A stretch of 64,000 nucleotides of DNA from Sulfurimonas hongkongensis (lineage in GTDB: Bacteria > Campylobacterota > Campylobacteria > Campylobacterales > Sulfurimonadaceae). Shown here piece after piece: positions 8,628 through 18,452 of this stretch. The stretch's first letter is position 1. Each line of letters starts with the position of its first letter. The DNA lies in assembly GCF_000445475.1 (NCBI RefSeq), contig NZ_AUPZ01000007.1, positions 186,001 through 250,000 on the forward strand, read 5' to 3'. Below the pieces are notes generated by a model, which saw nothing but the letters and a program-made list of their open reading frames with translations, was not told where the DNA came from and made no database searches. Position numbers and translations under genes: made by a program.

Positions 8628-8833
8628 TATGACCTCTTTAGGCACTCTTGTGAGCAGTAGTATTTATTGTTACTAAGTATCATATCATCTACTTCGCAGT
8701 ATATGCCACACTGCTGGCAACCCACCATATCGTTTGCTTGAGTATCTTTTTTATTATGCTTTACTTGTGGCTTTTTTTTGATAAATATAAAGTACACAAC
8801 TGCGATAAGTACAATAACTAAAATCCATTGCAT
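8627..8833 (-). CDS. Small membrane protein with two cysteine pairs (PP0621-like)
   Basis: The 68-residue protein has an N-terminal membrane helix (WILVIVLIAVVYFIFI) and a hydrophilic tail with CQQCGIYC and YYCSQEC, giving an arrangement that could bind one zinc ion. It resembles the small PP0621-family proteins of proteobacteria, whose role is unknown. Its start codon overlaps the rsmG stop (TGATG) and its stop overlaps the next start, showing translational coupling in a tight operon. Confidence 0.7.
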   Translation of the reverse strand: MQWILVIVLIAVVYFIFIKKKPQVKHNKKDTQANDMVGCQQCGIYCEVDDMILSNNKYYCSQECLKRS

Positions 8834-9441
8834 CAGTCTTCTCCTATGAGTAAATAGTGTCTATTTTTAGTCTTTATGACTCTGTGTTTGAGGCTTGCAT
8901 CTACTTCATCATAGACTCTCTGGCCTTTATAAAAGAGCAGTTTTGAGTCTGCATCTCTAAAATTTTTGCTCAAATCTAGCAGAACTTGAGTATCTGTAAC
9001 CGCTCTTGAAGTCACAATATCAAAGATTTCACTATCCATCTGCTCAACCCTTTTTTTAACGACTCTAACATTATCAAGCTTTAAATCAGCCTTGATAAAC
9101 TGTAAAAAACTAGCTCTTTTTGCTATAGGTTCAACTAGAGTTATCTCGGTTTCTGGTAAAGCAAAAGCCAAAATCATACCAGGAAAACCAGCCCCTGTTC
9201 CAATGTCAAGGAGAGTCTTTGCAGGTGGCAAAAACGAGATAGGAAAAACTGCATCATAGATAAACTCATCTATAGTTTTTTCATCTTTTGCACCAGTTAA
9301 GTTATGAACCTTGTTCCACTTAAAGAGATGCTCTTTGTACTTTTGTACATTGTAAAAAAAGTTATCTGGTAGCGTAATGTTTTCTTGAGAGAGTGTAGCT
9401 TTTAAATCCACAAAAATCCTTTTAAAAGCAGATTTTAGCAT
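8833..9441 (-). CDS. rsmG: 16S rRNA (guanine-527-N7) methyltransferase
   Basis: The 202-residue SAM-dependent enzyme (GidB) matches the family in length. It has the motif I loop [17 protein letters not shown], motif II-like [13 protein letters not shown] and DIVTSRAV. The family methylates G527 of 16S rRNA, and loss gives low-level streptomycin resistance in other bacteria. It follows ribA on the same strand by 15 bases and overlaps the CXXC membrane protein gene by one base. Confidence 0.95.
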   Translation of the reverse strand: MLKSAFKRIFVDLKATLSQENITLPDNFFYNVQKYKEHLFKWNKVHNLTGAKDEKTIDEFIYDAVFPISFLPPAKTLLDIGTGAGFPGMILAFALPETEITLVEPIAKRASFLQFIKADLKLDNVRVVKKRVEQMDSEIFDIVTSRAVTDTQVLLDLSKNFRDADSKLLFYKGQRVYDEVDASLKHRVIKTKNRHYLLIGED

Positions 9442-9456
9442 AAGTTTAAATAGGTT

Positions 9457-10020
9457 TTAAATCAAATGCCCCATCTCGCTTTTTTTAACATTTAAATAAT
9501 CTTTATTATGCTTGTTTGAGTCCATGATAATTGGGATTCTCTCAACTATCTCTATGTTGCTTATAGAGTTTATTTTGTCTGGATTGTTTGTTAATAGTTT
9601 TATCTTTTGTATGCCAAAGTGATGGAGAATTCTAGTTACTATCTCATAAGTCCTCTCATCCGCACGAAAGCCCAGTTGATGGTTAGCCTCTATAGTATTT
9701 AAACCCTTGTCTTGTAGGGCATAAGCGTTTATCTTGTTTAAGAGACCAATATTTCGACCCTCTTGTCTTAGATATATAACCATACCATTTGTGCTTTGGG
9801 CTAATTTAAGTGCAAACTCTAGTTGATCACGGCAGTCACACTTTAGGCTTCCTATAGCATCACCCGTTAAACACTCTGAGTGAACTCTTACTATTGGAAC
9901 TTCTGCTAAGTCATCTTTATATATAACAAGATGCTCTTTTTGACCCTCTTTAAAGGCTTTTACTTTGAAGTCTCCAAACCTAGAAGGTAGGTTTGCGACC
10001 TCTGAAATCTTTATATTCAA
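9457..10020 (-). CDS. ribA: GTP cyclohydrolase II
   Basis: The 187-residue stand-alone RibA converts GTP to the first pyrimidine intermediate of riboflavin synthesis. Zinc ligands are C50, C61 and C63 (HSECLTGDAIGSLKCDC), followed by YLRQEGRNIGLLNKINAY with active-site residues and NHQLGF. It is not fused to a RibB domain. It diverges from hemB across about 70 bases. The ribH gene lies at the far right edge of this window, so riboflavin genes are dispersed. Confidence 0.95.
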   Translation of the reverse strand: MNIKISEVANLPSRFGDFKVKAFKEGQKEHLVIYKDDLAEVPIVRVHSECLTGDAIGSLKCDCRDQLEFALKLAQSTNGMVIYLRQEGRNIGLLNKINAYALQDKGLNTIEANHQLGFRADERTYEIVTRILHHFGIQKIKLLTNNPDKINSISNIEIVERIPIIMDSNKHNKDYLNVKKSEMGHLI

Positions 10021-10093
10021 TACATGTACCCTAGTTTAAACTTTAAAACGATAAAATAAATTTTTACAAAATTATAGCTAAAAAAGGTTTATT

Positions 10094-11068
10094 ATGTTTC
10101 AAAGATTTCGTAGAACTCGTTTAAAGGGGCAACTTCGCTCATTAGTAAGAGAGACAACGCTCGCTAAAGATGACTTTATCTATCCTCTTTTTGTTCGCTC
10201 AGGTGAGGGGATAAAGACAGAGGTCTCTTCTATGCCAGGCGTGTTTCAAATGAGTGTAGATGAGATTTTAAAAGAGTGCGTTGAACTTAAGAAACTGGGA
10301 CTTTATTCTATCATCCTCTTTGGTATCCCTGAGGTAAAAGATTCTATAGGTTCTGACTCACTTTGTGAGCATGGTATCATTGCAACGGCCATCCGTGCTA
10401 TAAAAAAAGAGCATCCAGAGATGTTTGTTGTAACAGATCTATGTTTTTGCGAATATACAGACCATGGACATTGTGGCATTATCGATGAAGTTAATGAGAC
10501 TGTAATCAATGACGCTACACTTGAGATCTCTGCAGAGCAAGCCATCATACATGCAAAAGCTGGAGCTGATATGATAGCGCCATCAGGCATGATGGATGGC
10601 ATCATAGTAACACTGCGCGAGGCACTTGATATTGCAGGATATGAAAATCTTCCTATCATGGCATACTCAACTAAGTTTGCATCTGGGTACTATGGTCCAT
10701 TTCGTGATGTAGCAGAGTCAACTCCATCTTTTGGAGACCGCTCTAGCTATCAGATGGATCCTGCAAATAGGCGAGAAGCAATAAACGAGTCCATAGCAGA
10801 TGAGATGCAAGGTGCTGACATACTGATGGTAAAACCAGCTCTTGCGTACTTAGATATAGTTAGAGAGATAAGAGATAATACTTCACTTCCACTGGCTGTT
10901 TACAATGTAAGCGGCGAGTATGCGATGCTAAAAGCGGCTGGTGAGAGAGAGCTTATAGACTATGATAGAGTTGTGATGGAGACTATGATTGGCTTTAAAA
11001 GAGCTGGAGCGGATATAATCATCTCATACCATGCTAAAGAAGTTGCAAAGATGCTAGAAATAGTATAA
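10094..11068 (+). CDS. hemB: Delta-aminolevulinic acid dehydratase (porphobilinogen synthase)
   Basis: The 324-residue protein condenses two 5-aminolevulinate molecules to porphobilinogen in heme synthesis. The metal-binding segment [14 protein letters not shown] retains three cysteines, indicating the zinc type. The active-site lysines are in [13 protein letters not shown] and [10 protein letters not shown]. The length is normal. The gene begins a plus-strand run with argF and a pentaheme cytochrome, which fits a heme-demanding lifestyle; whether they share a transcript is not certain. Confidence 0.97.
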   Translation: MFQRFRRTRLKGQLRSLVRETTLAKDDFIYPLFVRSGEGIKTEVSSMPGVFQMSVDEILKECVELKKLGLYSIILFGIPEVKDSIGSDSLCEHGIIATAIRAIKKEHPEMFVVTDLCFCEYTDHGHCGIIDEVNETVINDATLEISAEQAIIHAKAGADMIAPSGMMDGIIVTLREALDIAGYENLPIMAYSTKFASGYYGPFRDVAESTPSFGDRSSYQMDPANRREAINESIADEMQGADILMVKPALAYLDIVREIRDNTSLPLAVYNVSGEYAMLKAAGERELIDYDRVVMETMIGFKRAGADIIISYHAKEVAKMLEIV

Positions 11069-11099
11069 AATAGGCATCAATAAAATACTGGGGAATAAG

Positions 11100-12026
11100 T
11101 TGAGACATTTTTTAACACTAAAAGATTTTACAAAAGAAGAGATACTTGAGATAGTTGATATAGGTTTAGAGATAAAAAGAAATCTCAAAAAAAAGATATA
11201 CAAAAAAGAGCTTGAGAACCAGACACTAGCGATGATTTTTGAAAAAAGCTCAACTAGAACTAGGGTAAGTTTTGAGACTGGGATGTTTCAGCTTGGTGGT
11301 CACGCACTTTTTCTCTCAAACCGTGATATCCACTTAGGAAGAGGCGAGCCTATCAAAGATACAGCTAGAGTGATTTCAAGCATGTGTGATATGGTAATGA
11401 TAAGAACGTTTGAGCAGTCTATGATAGAAGAGTTTGCACGCTATTCAAAAGTTCCTGTGATAAATGGACTGACAGACTCGTATCATCCAGTACAGCTCTT
11501 AGCAGACTACATGACCTTAGTAGAGTACGAGGCACATGAAAACATAGTTTGTGCATATATTGGCGATGGCAACAACATGACTCACTCTTGGATGATTTTA
11601 GCTGCAAAGTTAGGTTTTGAGCTTCGCATTGCTACTCCAAAAGGCTATGAAGTAGATGAAGCTATCTTACAAGAGGTTTTGCTCTTAGCTAAAGAGAGCG
11701 GGGCAACTATAAAGACTATGAATGACCCAAATGAAGCTGCAAAAGGCGCTAATGTTATCACAACAGATACTTGGACTTCTATGGGGCAAGAAGAAGAAAA
11801 AGAGCAAAGGATCAAAACTTTTAAAGGGTATATAGTAGATGAAAAACTGATGCTTTTAGCTGCACAAGAAGCTAAGTTTTTACACTGCCTCCCAGCATAT
11901 AGAGGTTTAGAAGTGAGTGAGGGTGTTTTAGAGAGACACTCTGAAATAGTTTTTAATGAAGCTCAAAATAGACTTCATGCTCAAAAAGGTCTTATGGTTT
12001 GGCTAGATAGAAAAAGAGGTGCATAA
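11100..12026 (+). CDS. argF: Ornithine carbamoyltransferase
   Basis: The 308-residue enzyme makes citrulline from ornithine and carbamoyl phosphate. The carbamoyl-phosphate loop [13 protein letters not shown] (around 48-60), the [11 protein letters not shown] segment and the C-terminal HCLPAYRG with the catalytic cysteine are all present. The start is TTG at 11100, supported by GGGGAA a few bases upstream and by the normal family N-terminus [10 protein letters not shown]. The stop overlaps the ATG of the following cytochrome gene by one base. Confidence 0.96.
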   Translation: MRHFLTLKDFTKEEILEIVDIGLEIKRNLKKKIYKKELENQTLAMIFEKSSTRTRVSFETGMFQLGGHALFLSNRDIHLGRGEPIKDTARVISSMCDMVMIRTFEQSMIEEFARYSKVPVINGLTDSYHPVQLLADYMTLVEYEAHENIVCAYIGDGNNMTHSWMILAAKLGFELRIATPKGYEVDEAILQEVLLLAKESGATIKTMNDPNEAAKGANVITTDTWTSMGQEEEKEQRIKTFKGYIVDEKLMLLAAQEAKFLHCLPAYRGLEVSEGVLERHSEIVFNEAQNRLHAQKGLMVWLDRKRGA

Positions 12027-13219
12027 TGAAATTTTTTTTAGTGTTGGTTTTACTGGTGTCTGCTTTATATGGTGCAAAAGTTGTAGAAGTTTCACAAGAG
12101 TATCAAAAATCACAAAAATGTAAAGCTTGTCACTTAGAGATAGTAAAAGATTGGGAAGGGTCTTGGCATGCTAAAAGTCACTACGATAAAGATGAGTATT
12201 TTTCTAAAAGTATAGAGTATGTAGCTAGAAAGAGTAGAAAAAGCTCAAACAGCGTAAAAGTACAATGTGCAACTTGTCATAATCCACGCATCGCAGTAAC
12301 TGATACTGGAATAGACTATGAGATACAGGTTTTAATGGAGTTAGACAAAAACTCAAAAGTAAACAAGGCTATAGAGAGTAGTGCTATAAATGAAGGAATA
12401 AACTGTGTAGTCTGTCATAATATAGACAAAATACATCACGATAGAGATGACACATTTCGCGGTATGGATCGTGTTAGTTGGACAAAATCAGGTCTAATGG
12501 TAGGACCACTTGAACATAGTACCTCGCCTTATCATGAAACTGAGCACAGAGATTTTATGGACGAAAAGTCAGATGAACTCTGCTTTGTTTGCCATGCAAA
12601 TGATAGATCTATAAAAGGTTTAGTCTTTACAAACATGCAAGATGAGTATAAAAAGCAAGATAAAGCTTGTGTTGATTGTCATATGGGGACAAAAACTGTA
12701 GGAGTGGCCTCTACGCTTAGAACACAAGATGGTCATACAAAAAAAAGGGAAGTTAGAGAGCACTCTTTTTTTGGTGCTCATACTGAAAATTTGTGGATAA
12801 ATGCACTAGAACTTGACGTTTGGCAGGAAAAGGATGAGATTTTAATAGCTCTAAAAAATCCCCAACCACATAATATTCCAAGTGGTTTTGGCTCAAGAGA
12901 GTTAATAATAGATATAGAATATATGAAACCTGGTAATATAGTTAATACAAAATCTATCTCTTTAACTAGACACTATACAAGAAGAAAAGGTAAACCAACA
13001 ATCCCACACTTAGCCCAAGAGATGTCAGAAGATATAAGCATACCAGCAAATGGAAAAAAAGTGTTAAAAGTAAAAAAAGAAGCAGATACAACGAGTGTTG
13101 AAGTTAAAGTTTATTATCGTCTAGTAAATGATGAAGTTCACTCCATACTCAAGCTAAAAGAGGCAATCTGGTCTAAAAAGTTTTTTATAAATTCTAAGAG
13201 TTTAAAGTTAAAACAATAG
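12026..13219 (+). CDS. Periplasmic pentaheme cytochrome c (c554-like)
   Basis: The 397-residue protein has a signal peptide (about 1-16, ending LYG) and five CxxCH heme-binding motifs: CKACH, CATCH, CVVCH, CFVCH and CVDCH, all in the first 240 residues. The C-terminal 150 residues contain no heme motif and look beta-rich. The arrangement resembles the cytochrome c554/multiheme superfamily; electron donor and acceptor cannot be told from sequence. It is translationally coupled to argF, an odd partner, and precedes the two-partner secretion genes after a 154-base gap. Confidence 0.88.
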   Translation: MKFFLVLVLLVSALYGAKVVEVSQEYQKSQKCKACHLEIVKDWEGSWHAKSHYDKDEYFSKSIEYVARKSRKSSNSVKVQCATCHNPRIAVTDTGIDYEIQVLMELDKNSKVNKAIESSAINEGINCVVCHNIDKIHHDRDDTFRGMDRVSWTKSGLMVGPLEHSTSPYHETEHRDFMDEKSDELCFVCHANDRSIKGLVFTNMQDEYKKQDKACVDCHMGTKTVGVASTLRTQDGHTKKREVREHSFFGAHTENLWINALELDVWQEKDEILIALKNPQPHNIPSGFGSRELIIDIEYMKPGNIVNTKSISLTRHYTRRKGKPTIPHLAQEMSEDISIPANGKKVLKVKKEADTTSVEVKVYYRLVNDEVHSILKLKEAIWSKKFFINSKSLKLKQ

Positions 13220-13298
13220 ATAAAAACTCATTTTTAATTAGACACTTTTTTTAATTTTGTTATCACTCTCGCTCTTATATCTTGCTTTGAATTTATGA

Positions 13299-13304
13299 TA
13301 TAAT
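13299..13304 (+). promoter_or_regulatory. Candidate -10 box for the two-partner secretion operon
   Basis: TATAAT at 13299-13304 follows an AT-rich tract and leaves a leader of about 60 bases before the tpsA start. The leader contains short inverted repeats (CTATG/CATAG, then TATACA/TGTATA just before the ribosome-binding site), which might modulate translation. Confidence 0.45.
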
Positions 13305-13373
13305 TTAAACATGAGCTATGTGTTTTCATAGAATATACATGACTCCTACGTGTATACAATAGGGGGAAGCAAA

Positions 13374-16139
13374 ATGAAACTCAACCAAGATTATAAATCA
13401 AGATTTAAAATACTAAAAGGCGGAAAAATCTCTTTAGTGATTTCAACACTAGTGGGGGTTGTTACTCTTTCATTTGCAGCACCAAATGGAGAGAGTGTTG
13501 TAAGTGGTGGTATTGTTGTTGATAGAGATATAGCAAACACAACCAATATAAATCAATCTTCCAATAGAGGTATCATTAACTGGCAAAGCTTTGATGTAAA
13601 GACTAACGAAAGAGTAAACTTTAATATGCCAGACACTACCTCTTCAACCTTAAATAGAGTTCTTAGTAGTAGTCCCACTAAAATATATGGACAGATAAAC
13701 TCAAACGGACAGGTATTTTTAGTCAACCAAAATGGCATATACTTTTCAGAGAATTCTAAAATAAACACAGCAGGATTTACTGCCTCAACTCTGGATATTA
13801 CAAATGAGAACTTCCTAAACTCTAACTATATCTTTGAAGGAAAGAGCAAAGCTTCTATACTAAACTTAGGAGCTATAACTACAGATAATGCCTATACGGC
13901 TCTCTTAGCAAAAGAAGTTATAAACGAAGGTGTCATACAAGCAAGACTAGGAAATGTAGAGTTAGCTTCAGGAGAGAAGATAACCCTAGATATAAATGGA
14001 AATTCTTTAGTAAAACTTACAATAAATAAAGGGACACTAGATTCTTTAATACAAAACAAAGGACTGATCCAAGTAGATGGTGGAATAGTTTACCTAACCA
14101 CAAAAGCCTTAGATGAAGTGCTAAATGGAGTTGTAAATAACACAGGAGTTATAGAAGCTAATTCTATAGAGCAAAAAGATGGGAAGATAATACTCTTTGC
14201 GCATGGTGGAACTGCAAATATAGGTGGAACGCTAGAAGCTAAAGATGGTTTTATAGAAACGAGTGGCAAAGAGTTTAGTATAGCAGAAAATACAAATGTT
14301 CAGACGGGACATTGGTTGCTAGACCCAATAAATATAACTATAGATTCAAGCCTAGCATCTACACTAACAGGACAGCTTGTAAGTGGTGATGCTACAGTTA
14401 CAACAGCAGCTGCAGGAACCGATGAAGGAAATATCAATGTAGATTCTTCTATTAGTTGGAGTGCAAATAAATTAACTCTTCGTGCAGATAAAGATATAAA
14501 TATAAATGCAGCACTCAATGCGAGCGCAACAGCAGGTCTAGAACTCCAATATGCACAAACTACAGCAACTGGAACATATAATGTAAAAGCTCCTATCAAT
14601 TTAGCAACAACTGGAAGTTTCTCAACTAAAAAGGGAACAGATGCTATAAAAAACTATACTATCATCACTACTTTAGGAGCAGAGGGTTCTACTACTACAA
14701 CTGATTTACAAGGAATAAAAGGAGGTTTAGCTGATAACTATGTCTTGGGTGCAGATATAGACGCTTTAGCTACAACAACTTGGAGTGGTGGAACAGGATG
14801 GGATCCTTTAGGGGATGACACTACAAAGTTTACAGGAGATTTTGATGGCTTGGGACATACTATCTCTAATCTTTTTATTGATAGAGGAGAGAAGATAGGT
14901 TTATTTGGGTATACGAAACAAGCAATTATTCAAAATGTAGGCTTGCTTGATGTTGATATTAGTGGGAGTGCTGCTATAGGAGGCTTAATAGGATACGATA
15001 TTGGTTCAAGCATCTTCAACGCTTACACTACAGGAAGAATTAGTGGAACTCATGGTTTCATCGGAGGTTTAGTAGGATTGAGTGAAAGTTCAACTATTTC
15101 CAAGTCTTATGCTACAGGAACAGTTAGTGCAGGTGATTATGATGCAGGAGGTTTAATTGGACGTGCTAGTAATTCAAGCATTTCCGACGCCTATGCAACA
15201 GGAGCGGTTAGTGGAACTAGTTATGTAGGAGGTTTAATAGGACATGCTGGTAGTTCTTCAGGCATCTCCAACGTTTATGCAACAGGAGCAGTTAGTGGGA
15301 GTCATAATCTAGGAGGCTTAATAGGGATCACTATTGGTTTAAACATCTCTAACGCTTATGCTACAGGAACAGTTAGTGGGGATGGTTATATCATAGGAGG
15401 TTTAATAGGACGAGATCAAGATTCAACTATCACTAATGTTTATGCTACAGGAGCGGTTAGTGGAGGGGATGATGTAGGAGGGTTAGTAGGAGTCGCTACT
15501 GATTCAAGCATCTCCGACTCTTATGCTAGAGGAGATGTTAGTGGGACTCGTGAAGTAGGAGGGTTATTGGGAGGGACTGATGATTCAATTATCACTAATG
15601 TTTATGCTACAGGAGCGGTTAGTGGGACTGATAATGTAGGAGGTTTGATAGGATTTAAGTATAGTTTAAACATTTCCAACAGTTTCTGGGATAAAGAGAC
15701 AACAGGACAAACAACATCATCAGGTGGCGGAACTGGCTTAACAACAGCCCAAATGAAAGATACAAAAACCTTTTATGAAGCCGGTTGGAATTTAGACACT
15801 GTTTGGGCAAGAGATACTAACAACGTGCAAAATGATGGATACTTAGACTTAAGAGCATTGAGTGATTTTGATTTTAATACTGACGTACCATTAGCACCAA
15901 TATATGAAAATATCTTAAATAATATAATAAGAGAAGCAGGCAATAATAATAAAGAGATAAGAGAGGTATTTATAAAAGAGAATAATCTAAGAGTTGTATC
16001 TAAAGAAGATACTTTAGCAGATAGAAATGATATAAGACTAGCTTTGTTTCCTAATCGCTTTATTGAGTTGATTAATGGTGGATTGCATCTTCCTGATGGC
16101 TTAAGTTCTGACTTTTATATGCTAGAAGAGGAAAAGTAA
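13374..16139 (+). CDS. Filamentous-haemagglutinin-type exoprotein (TpsA) with GLUG repeats
   Basis: I take the ATG at 13374, preceded by AGGGGGAAGC, rather than an in-frame ATG 24 bases upstream; this gives 921 residues. An extended signal peptide (to about residue 40, TLSFAA) is followed by a TPS secretion domain with the FHA-type segments IINWQSFDV and VFLVNQNGIYF. Beta-helix-forming sequence follows, then nine GLUG repeats (consensus GGLIG...ISNAYATGAVSG) at about residues 520-765, closing with the familiar NSFWDKETTGQ segment. By family knowledge it is exported by its TpsB partner and acts outside the cell, for example in adhesion. At 921 residues it is short for this class. The ligand is unknown. 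Confidence 0.92.
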   Translation: MKLNQDYKSRFKILKGGKISLVISTLVGVVTLSFAAPNGESVVSGGIVVDRDIANTTNINQSSNRGIINWQSFDVKTNERVNFNMPDTTSSTLNRVLSSSPTKIYGQINSNGQVFLVNQNGIYFSENSKINTAGFTASTLDITNENFLNSNYIFEGKSKASILNLGAITTDNAYTALLAKEVINEGVIQARLGNVELASGEKITLDINGNSLVKLTINKGTLDSLIQNKGLIQVDGGIVYLTTKALDEVLNGVVNNTGVIEANSIEQKDGKIILFAHGGTANIGGTLEAKDGFIETSGKEFSIAENTNVQTGHWLLDPINITIDSSLASTLTGQLVSGDATVTTAAAGTDEGNINVDSSISWSANKLTLRADKDININAALNASATAGLELQYAQTTATGTYNVKAPINLATTGSFSTKKGTDAIKNYTIITTLGAEGSTTTTDLQGIKGGLADNYVLGADIDALATTTWSGGTGWDPLGDDTTKFTGDFDGLGHTISNLFIDRGEKIGLFGYTKQAIIQNVGLLDVDISGSAAIGGLIGYDIGSSIFNAYTTGRISGTHGFIGGLVGLSESSTISKSYATGTVSAGDYDAGGLIGRASNSSISDAYATGAVSGTSYVGGLIGHAGSSSGISNVYATGAVSGSHNLGGLIGITIGLNISNAYATGTVSGDGYIIGGLIGRDQDSTITNVYATGAVSGGDDVGGLVGVATDSSISDSYARGDVSGTREVGGLLGGTDDSIITNVYATGAVSGTDNVGGLIGFKYSLNISNSFWDKETTGQTTSSGGGTGLTTAQMKDTKTFYEAGWNLDTVWARDTNNVQNDGYLDLRALSDFDFNTDVPLAPIYENILNNIIREAGNNNKEIREVFIKENNLRVVSKEDTLADRNDIRLALFPNRFIELINGGLHLPDGLSSDFYMLEEEK
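14940..15700 (+). repeat. Tandem GLUG-coding repeats within tpsA
   Basis: Nine imperfect units of roughly 80-90 bases encode GGL(I/V/L)G followed by a serine-rich turn and NAYATGxVSG. Several units share near-identical DNA such as tatgctacaggagcggttag, so copy number could change by recombination. Confidence 0.8.
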
Positions 16140-16140
16140 A

Positions 16141-17814
16141 ATGAGTATAAATAAAACAATCGTAGCAACAATTATAACAAGTACAATAGCCTTAGCAGCA
16201 ACTCCACCTAGAAGCGGTGAGATACTAAGAGAAGTAGAACCTAGAAAATTACCTAGAGATTTAAAAGCTGTACCAAGTATAAAGGTAGAGAAGTTTAAAG
16301 CACCTATAGCAGATGATAAAGGTGTAAAAATAGAGGTAAAAGATTTTACTATTGAGGGAAACAGTGTATATAGTAGTGACATTCTACTCTCTTTGTTAGA
16401 TAAATATAAAAATAAGAAACTCACCATAAGTCAACTTCAAGAAGCTGCAGGTGTAATCACTAAATACTATAGAGACCATGGATATTTTGTGGCAAGAGCA
16501 TATATTCCGGCTCAAGAGCTACAAAAAACAAATGCAGTAGTACAAATAGTTGTTATTGAGGGATTGTACGGAAAGTTTTCAATAGACAACAGCTCTTTGG
16601 TAGATGATGCTGTAGTACAAGGCTATATGGATAAACTTAGTTCACAAGTGATATCAATACCTAGTTTAGAGAGAGAGTTACTTTTGCTAGATGAACTAAA
16701 AGGTGCAGTCGTTACAACCACTCGGATACTTCCCGGGAGTGAAGTTGGAAAGAGCGATTTTACTGTGACTTTAAAAGACGAAGCAAGATATAACAGCTAT
16801 GTAATAGCAGATAATTACGGGAGTATATATACAGGCAGATATAGAATAAACGCAATAGGATTTGTAAACTCTTTAAATAAAAGAGGAGATGTTTTGGGTA
16901 TAAATGCTCTTGTCTCAAATACAGCAGACCTTAAAAACATAAGATTGAGTTACGATACACCTGTAGGATATGATGGTTTAGCCTTAAACTTTTCATTTTC
17001 TAAAACATACTATAAAGTAGGAAAAGAGTTTGAGTCTCAAGATATACACGGGGACTCATTAAGTTTTAATACAGGAATCTCATATCCTATTATTAAACAA
17101 AGAGCACATAACTTAACTGCTTCACTTAACTATACTTATTATGACATAACAGATAATGATATAGCACAACATGAAGAAAAATCCCTAAACACATTTAGTT
17201 TATCTTTAGAGGATACTATAAAAACATCATTTTTTAACAAAGAGGGCTTGCTAAATACTACATTATCTCTAAGCAAAGGGTACCTCTCTTTAGATAGTGA
17301 TGATGCAAAAGCTAACGATAGTGTTTTACAATCCCAAGGTCATTATGAAAAGGTGAATTTTTCTATCTCTCAAACTCAGTTTTTAGTACATAATGTTTCT
17401 GCAGTAGCACGCATAAAAGCTCAAAAGTCTTTAGGAAAGAATTTAGATGGAGTAGAAGATATTTTTATAGGCGGATCTTTAGGAGCAAGATCTTACACTA
17501 GTAGTGAAGCAAGCGGAGATAATGGCTATTTAACATCTTTAGAAGTTTTTTATCATCTTCCTAGTTATACAGCTCTTACCCACAATATATCTGCATTTAT
17601 AGATCATGGTAAGGTATGGTTTGATGAAGATCAAACAACATCATTAAATGATAGAGTTTTAAGCTCTGTTGGAATCGGATATAATGTAAACTACAAGAAT
17701 CTTTCACTTGGAGCAACTTTTGCTCATGGATTTGGAAAAGATAAAACACCTACAAGTGAAAATGACGATACAAGCCTTAATCGATTCTTTTTTCAGGCTA
17801 TTGCTAGGTTTTAA
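16141..17814 (+). CDS. Two-partner secretion transporter (TpsB, ShlB/FhaC family)
   Basis: The 557-residue outer-membrane protein begins with a signal peptide ending near IALAA. A proline-rich linker is followed by POTRA domains (KDFTIEGNSVYSSDIL, YFVARAYIPAQ, VVIEGLYGKF), then a 16-strand-type barrel with NYGSIYTGRYR and FIGGSLGARSY and a C-terminal aromatic (IARF). It starts one base after tpsA, so the two form an operon in which TpsB recognises the TPS domain and exports TpsA. The tRNA-Leu remnant and prophage begin 15 bases after its stop. Confidence 0.94.
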   Translation: MSINKTIVATIITSTIALAATPPRSGEILREVEPRKLPRDLKAVPSIKVEKFKAPIADDKGVKIEVKDFTIEGNSVYSSDILLSLLDKYKNKKLTISQLQEAAGVITKYYRDHGYFVARAYIPAQELQKTNAVVQIVVIEGLYGKFSIDNSSLVDDAVVQGYMDKLSSQVISIPSLERELLLLDELKGAVVTTTRILPGSEVGKSDFTVTLKDEARYNSYVIADNYGSIYTGRYRINAIGFVNSLNKRGDVLGINALVSNTADLKNIRLSYDTPVGYDGLALNFSFSKTYYKVGKEFESQDIHGDSLSFNTGISYPIIKQRAHNLTASLNYTYYDITDNDIAQHEEKSLNTFSLSLEDTIKTSFFNKEGLLNTTLSLSKGYLSLDSDDAKANDSVLQSQGHYEKVNFSISQTQFLVHNVSAVARIKAQKSLGKNLDGVEDIFIGGSLGARSYTSSEASGDNGYLTSLEVFYHLPSYTALTHNISAFIDHGKVWFDEDQTTSLNDRVLSSVGIGYNVNYKNLSLGATFAHGFGKDKTPTSENDDTSLNRFFFQAIARF

Positions 17815-17828
17815 ATGAATTGTGTAAA

Positions 17829-17853
17829 TATGGTGCGATTGGAGGGATTTGAA
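17829..17853. repeat. Left attachment site (attL), 25-bp direct repeat
   Basis: These 25 bases are identical to 27141-27165 and correspond to the 3' end of tRNA-Leu, from the T-loop through CCA, read on the minus strand. Identity ends at 17854, where the tRNA sequence is replaced by phage DNA. This is the displaced host tRNA end left after integration. Confidence 0.92.
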
Positions 17854-17876
17854 AAACTACACCCCTATAAATGCTT

Positions 17877-18443
17877 TTATATTGGTATTATTTGGTAGTT
17901 TATTATTTCTTTGTTCTCATTTATATATTTTTTAGCACTTCTTGTATAACAGTCTTTAGGTGTAATCATTATTAGTTTTATTTCATATTTATAGTTTAAT
18001 AATATCTTTGATATTTGAGGATTATTTATCATATAATTTCTTGCTTTTTCTCTATATTCTATTACTTTATTTTCATTTATTTTCCAATTATCCCAATTTT
18101 TACATTGTATAAATAAAAACTCTTTATCTTTCTTTACAAATAAATCTATGCCTTGGTCTTTGTATCCTTTTTCAAGTCCATGCTCCCAAGTTATATAACC
18201 TAAATTTTTAAAGTATTGCGATACATGTTTTTCATACATATCGCCTTTAGCTTTTTTTTCAGCTCTACTTAGTATTTTTTTATATTGTTTTCTTTTTATA
18301 TTGTCTTGGAAGTTTTTATAGTTGTATGTATTGTTTTGTTTTTTATTTGTGTATTTATATGGATTAAATTTCTTTTTCTTTTTTGGTTTTAAAAATATAT
18401 TTATTATTACAGCTGTTAAAAATATTAATATAATAGTTTCCAT
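17877..18443 (-). CDS. Membrane-anchored Mrr/RecB-like restriction endonuclease domain protein (prophage)
   Basis: The 188-residue protein starts with one membrane helix (IILIFLTAVIINIFL, about 4-18) and a lysine-rich linker. A PD-(D/E)xK nuclease core of Mrr type follows: GDMYEKHVSQYFKNLGY with E71, DQGIDLFV with D100, and FIQCKNW with Q113 and K115. The full acidic/QxK set is present, so catalysis is plausible. It follows the HTH gene by nine bases on the leftward, lysogeny-side transcript. I infer a membrane-tethered nuclease that may cut incoming DNA and give superinfection exclusion; a role in the phage's own replication is also possible. Confidence 0.82.
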   Translation of the reverse strand: METIILIFLTAVIINIFLKPKKKKKFNPYKYTNKKQNNTYNYKNFQDNIKRKQYKKILSRAEKKAKGDMYEKHVSQYFKNLGYITWEHGLEKGYKDQGIDLFVKKDKEFLFIQCKNWDNWKINENKVIEYREKARNYMINNPQISKILLNYKYEIKLIMITPKDCYTRSAKKYINENKEIINYQIIPI

Positions 18444-18452
18444 TTTATTACT

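Noticed and set aside
8628..8645. Upstream ATG extending the 130-residue hypothetical protein by six residues
   Set aside because: The ATG at 8627 has a better ribosome-binding site and a TAATG coupling to the gene before it.
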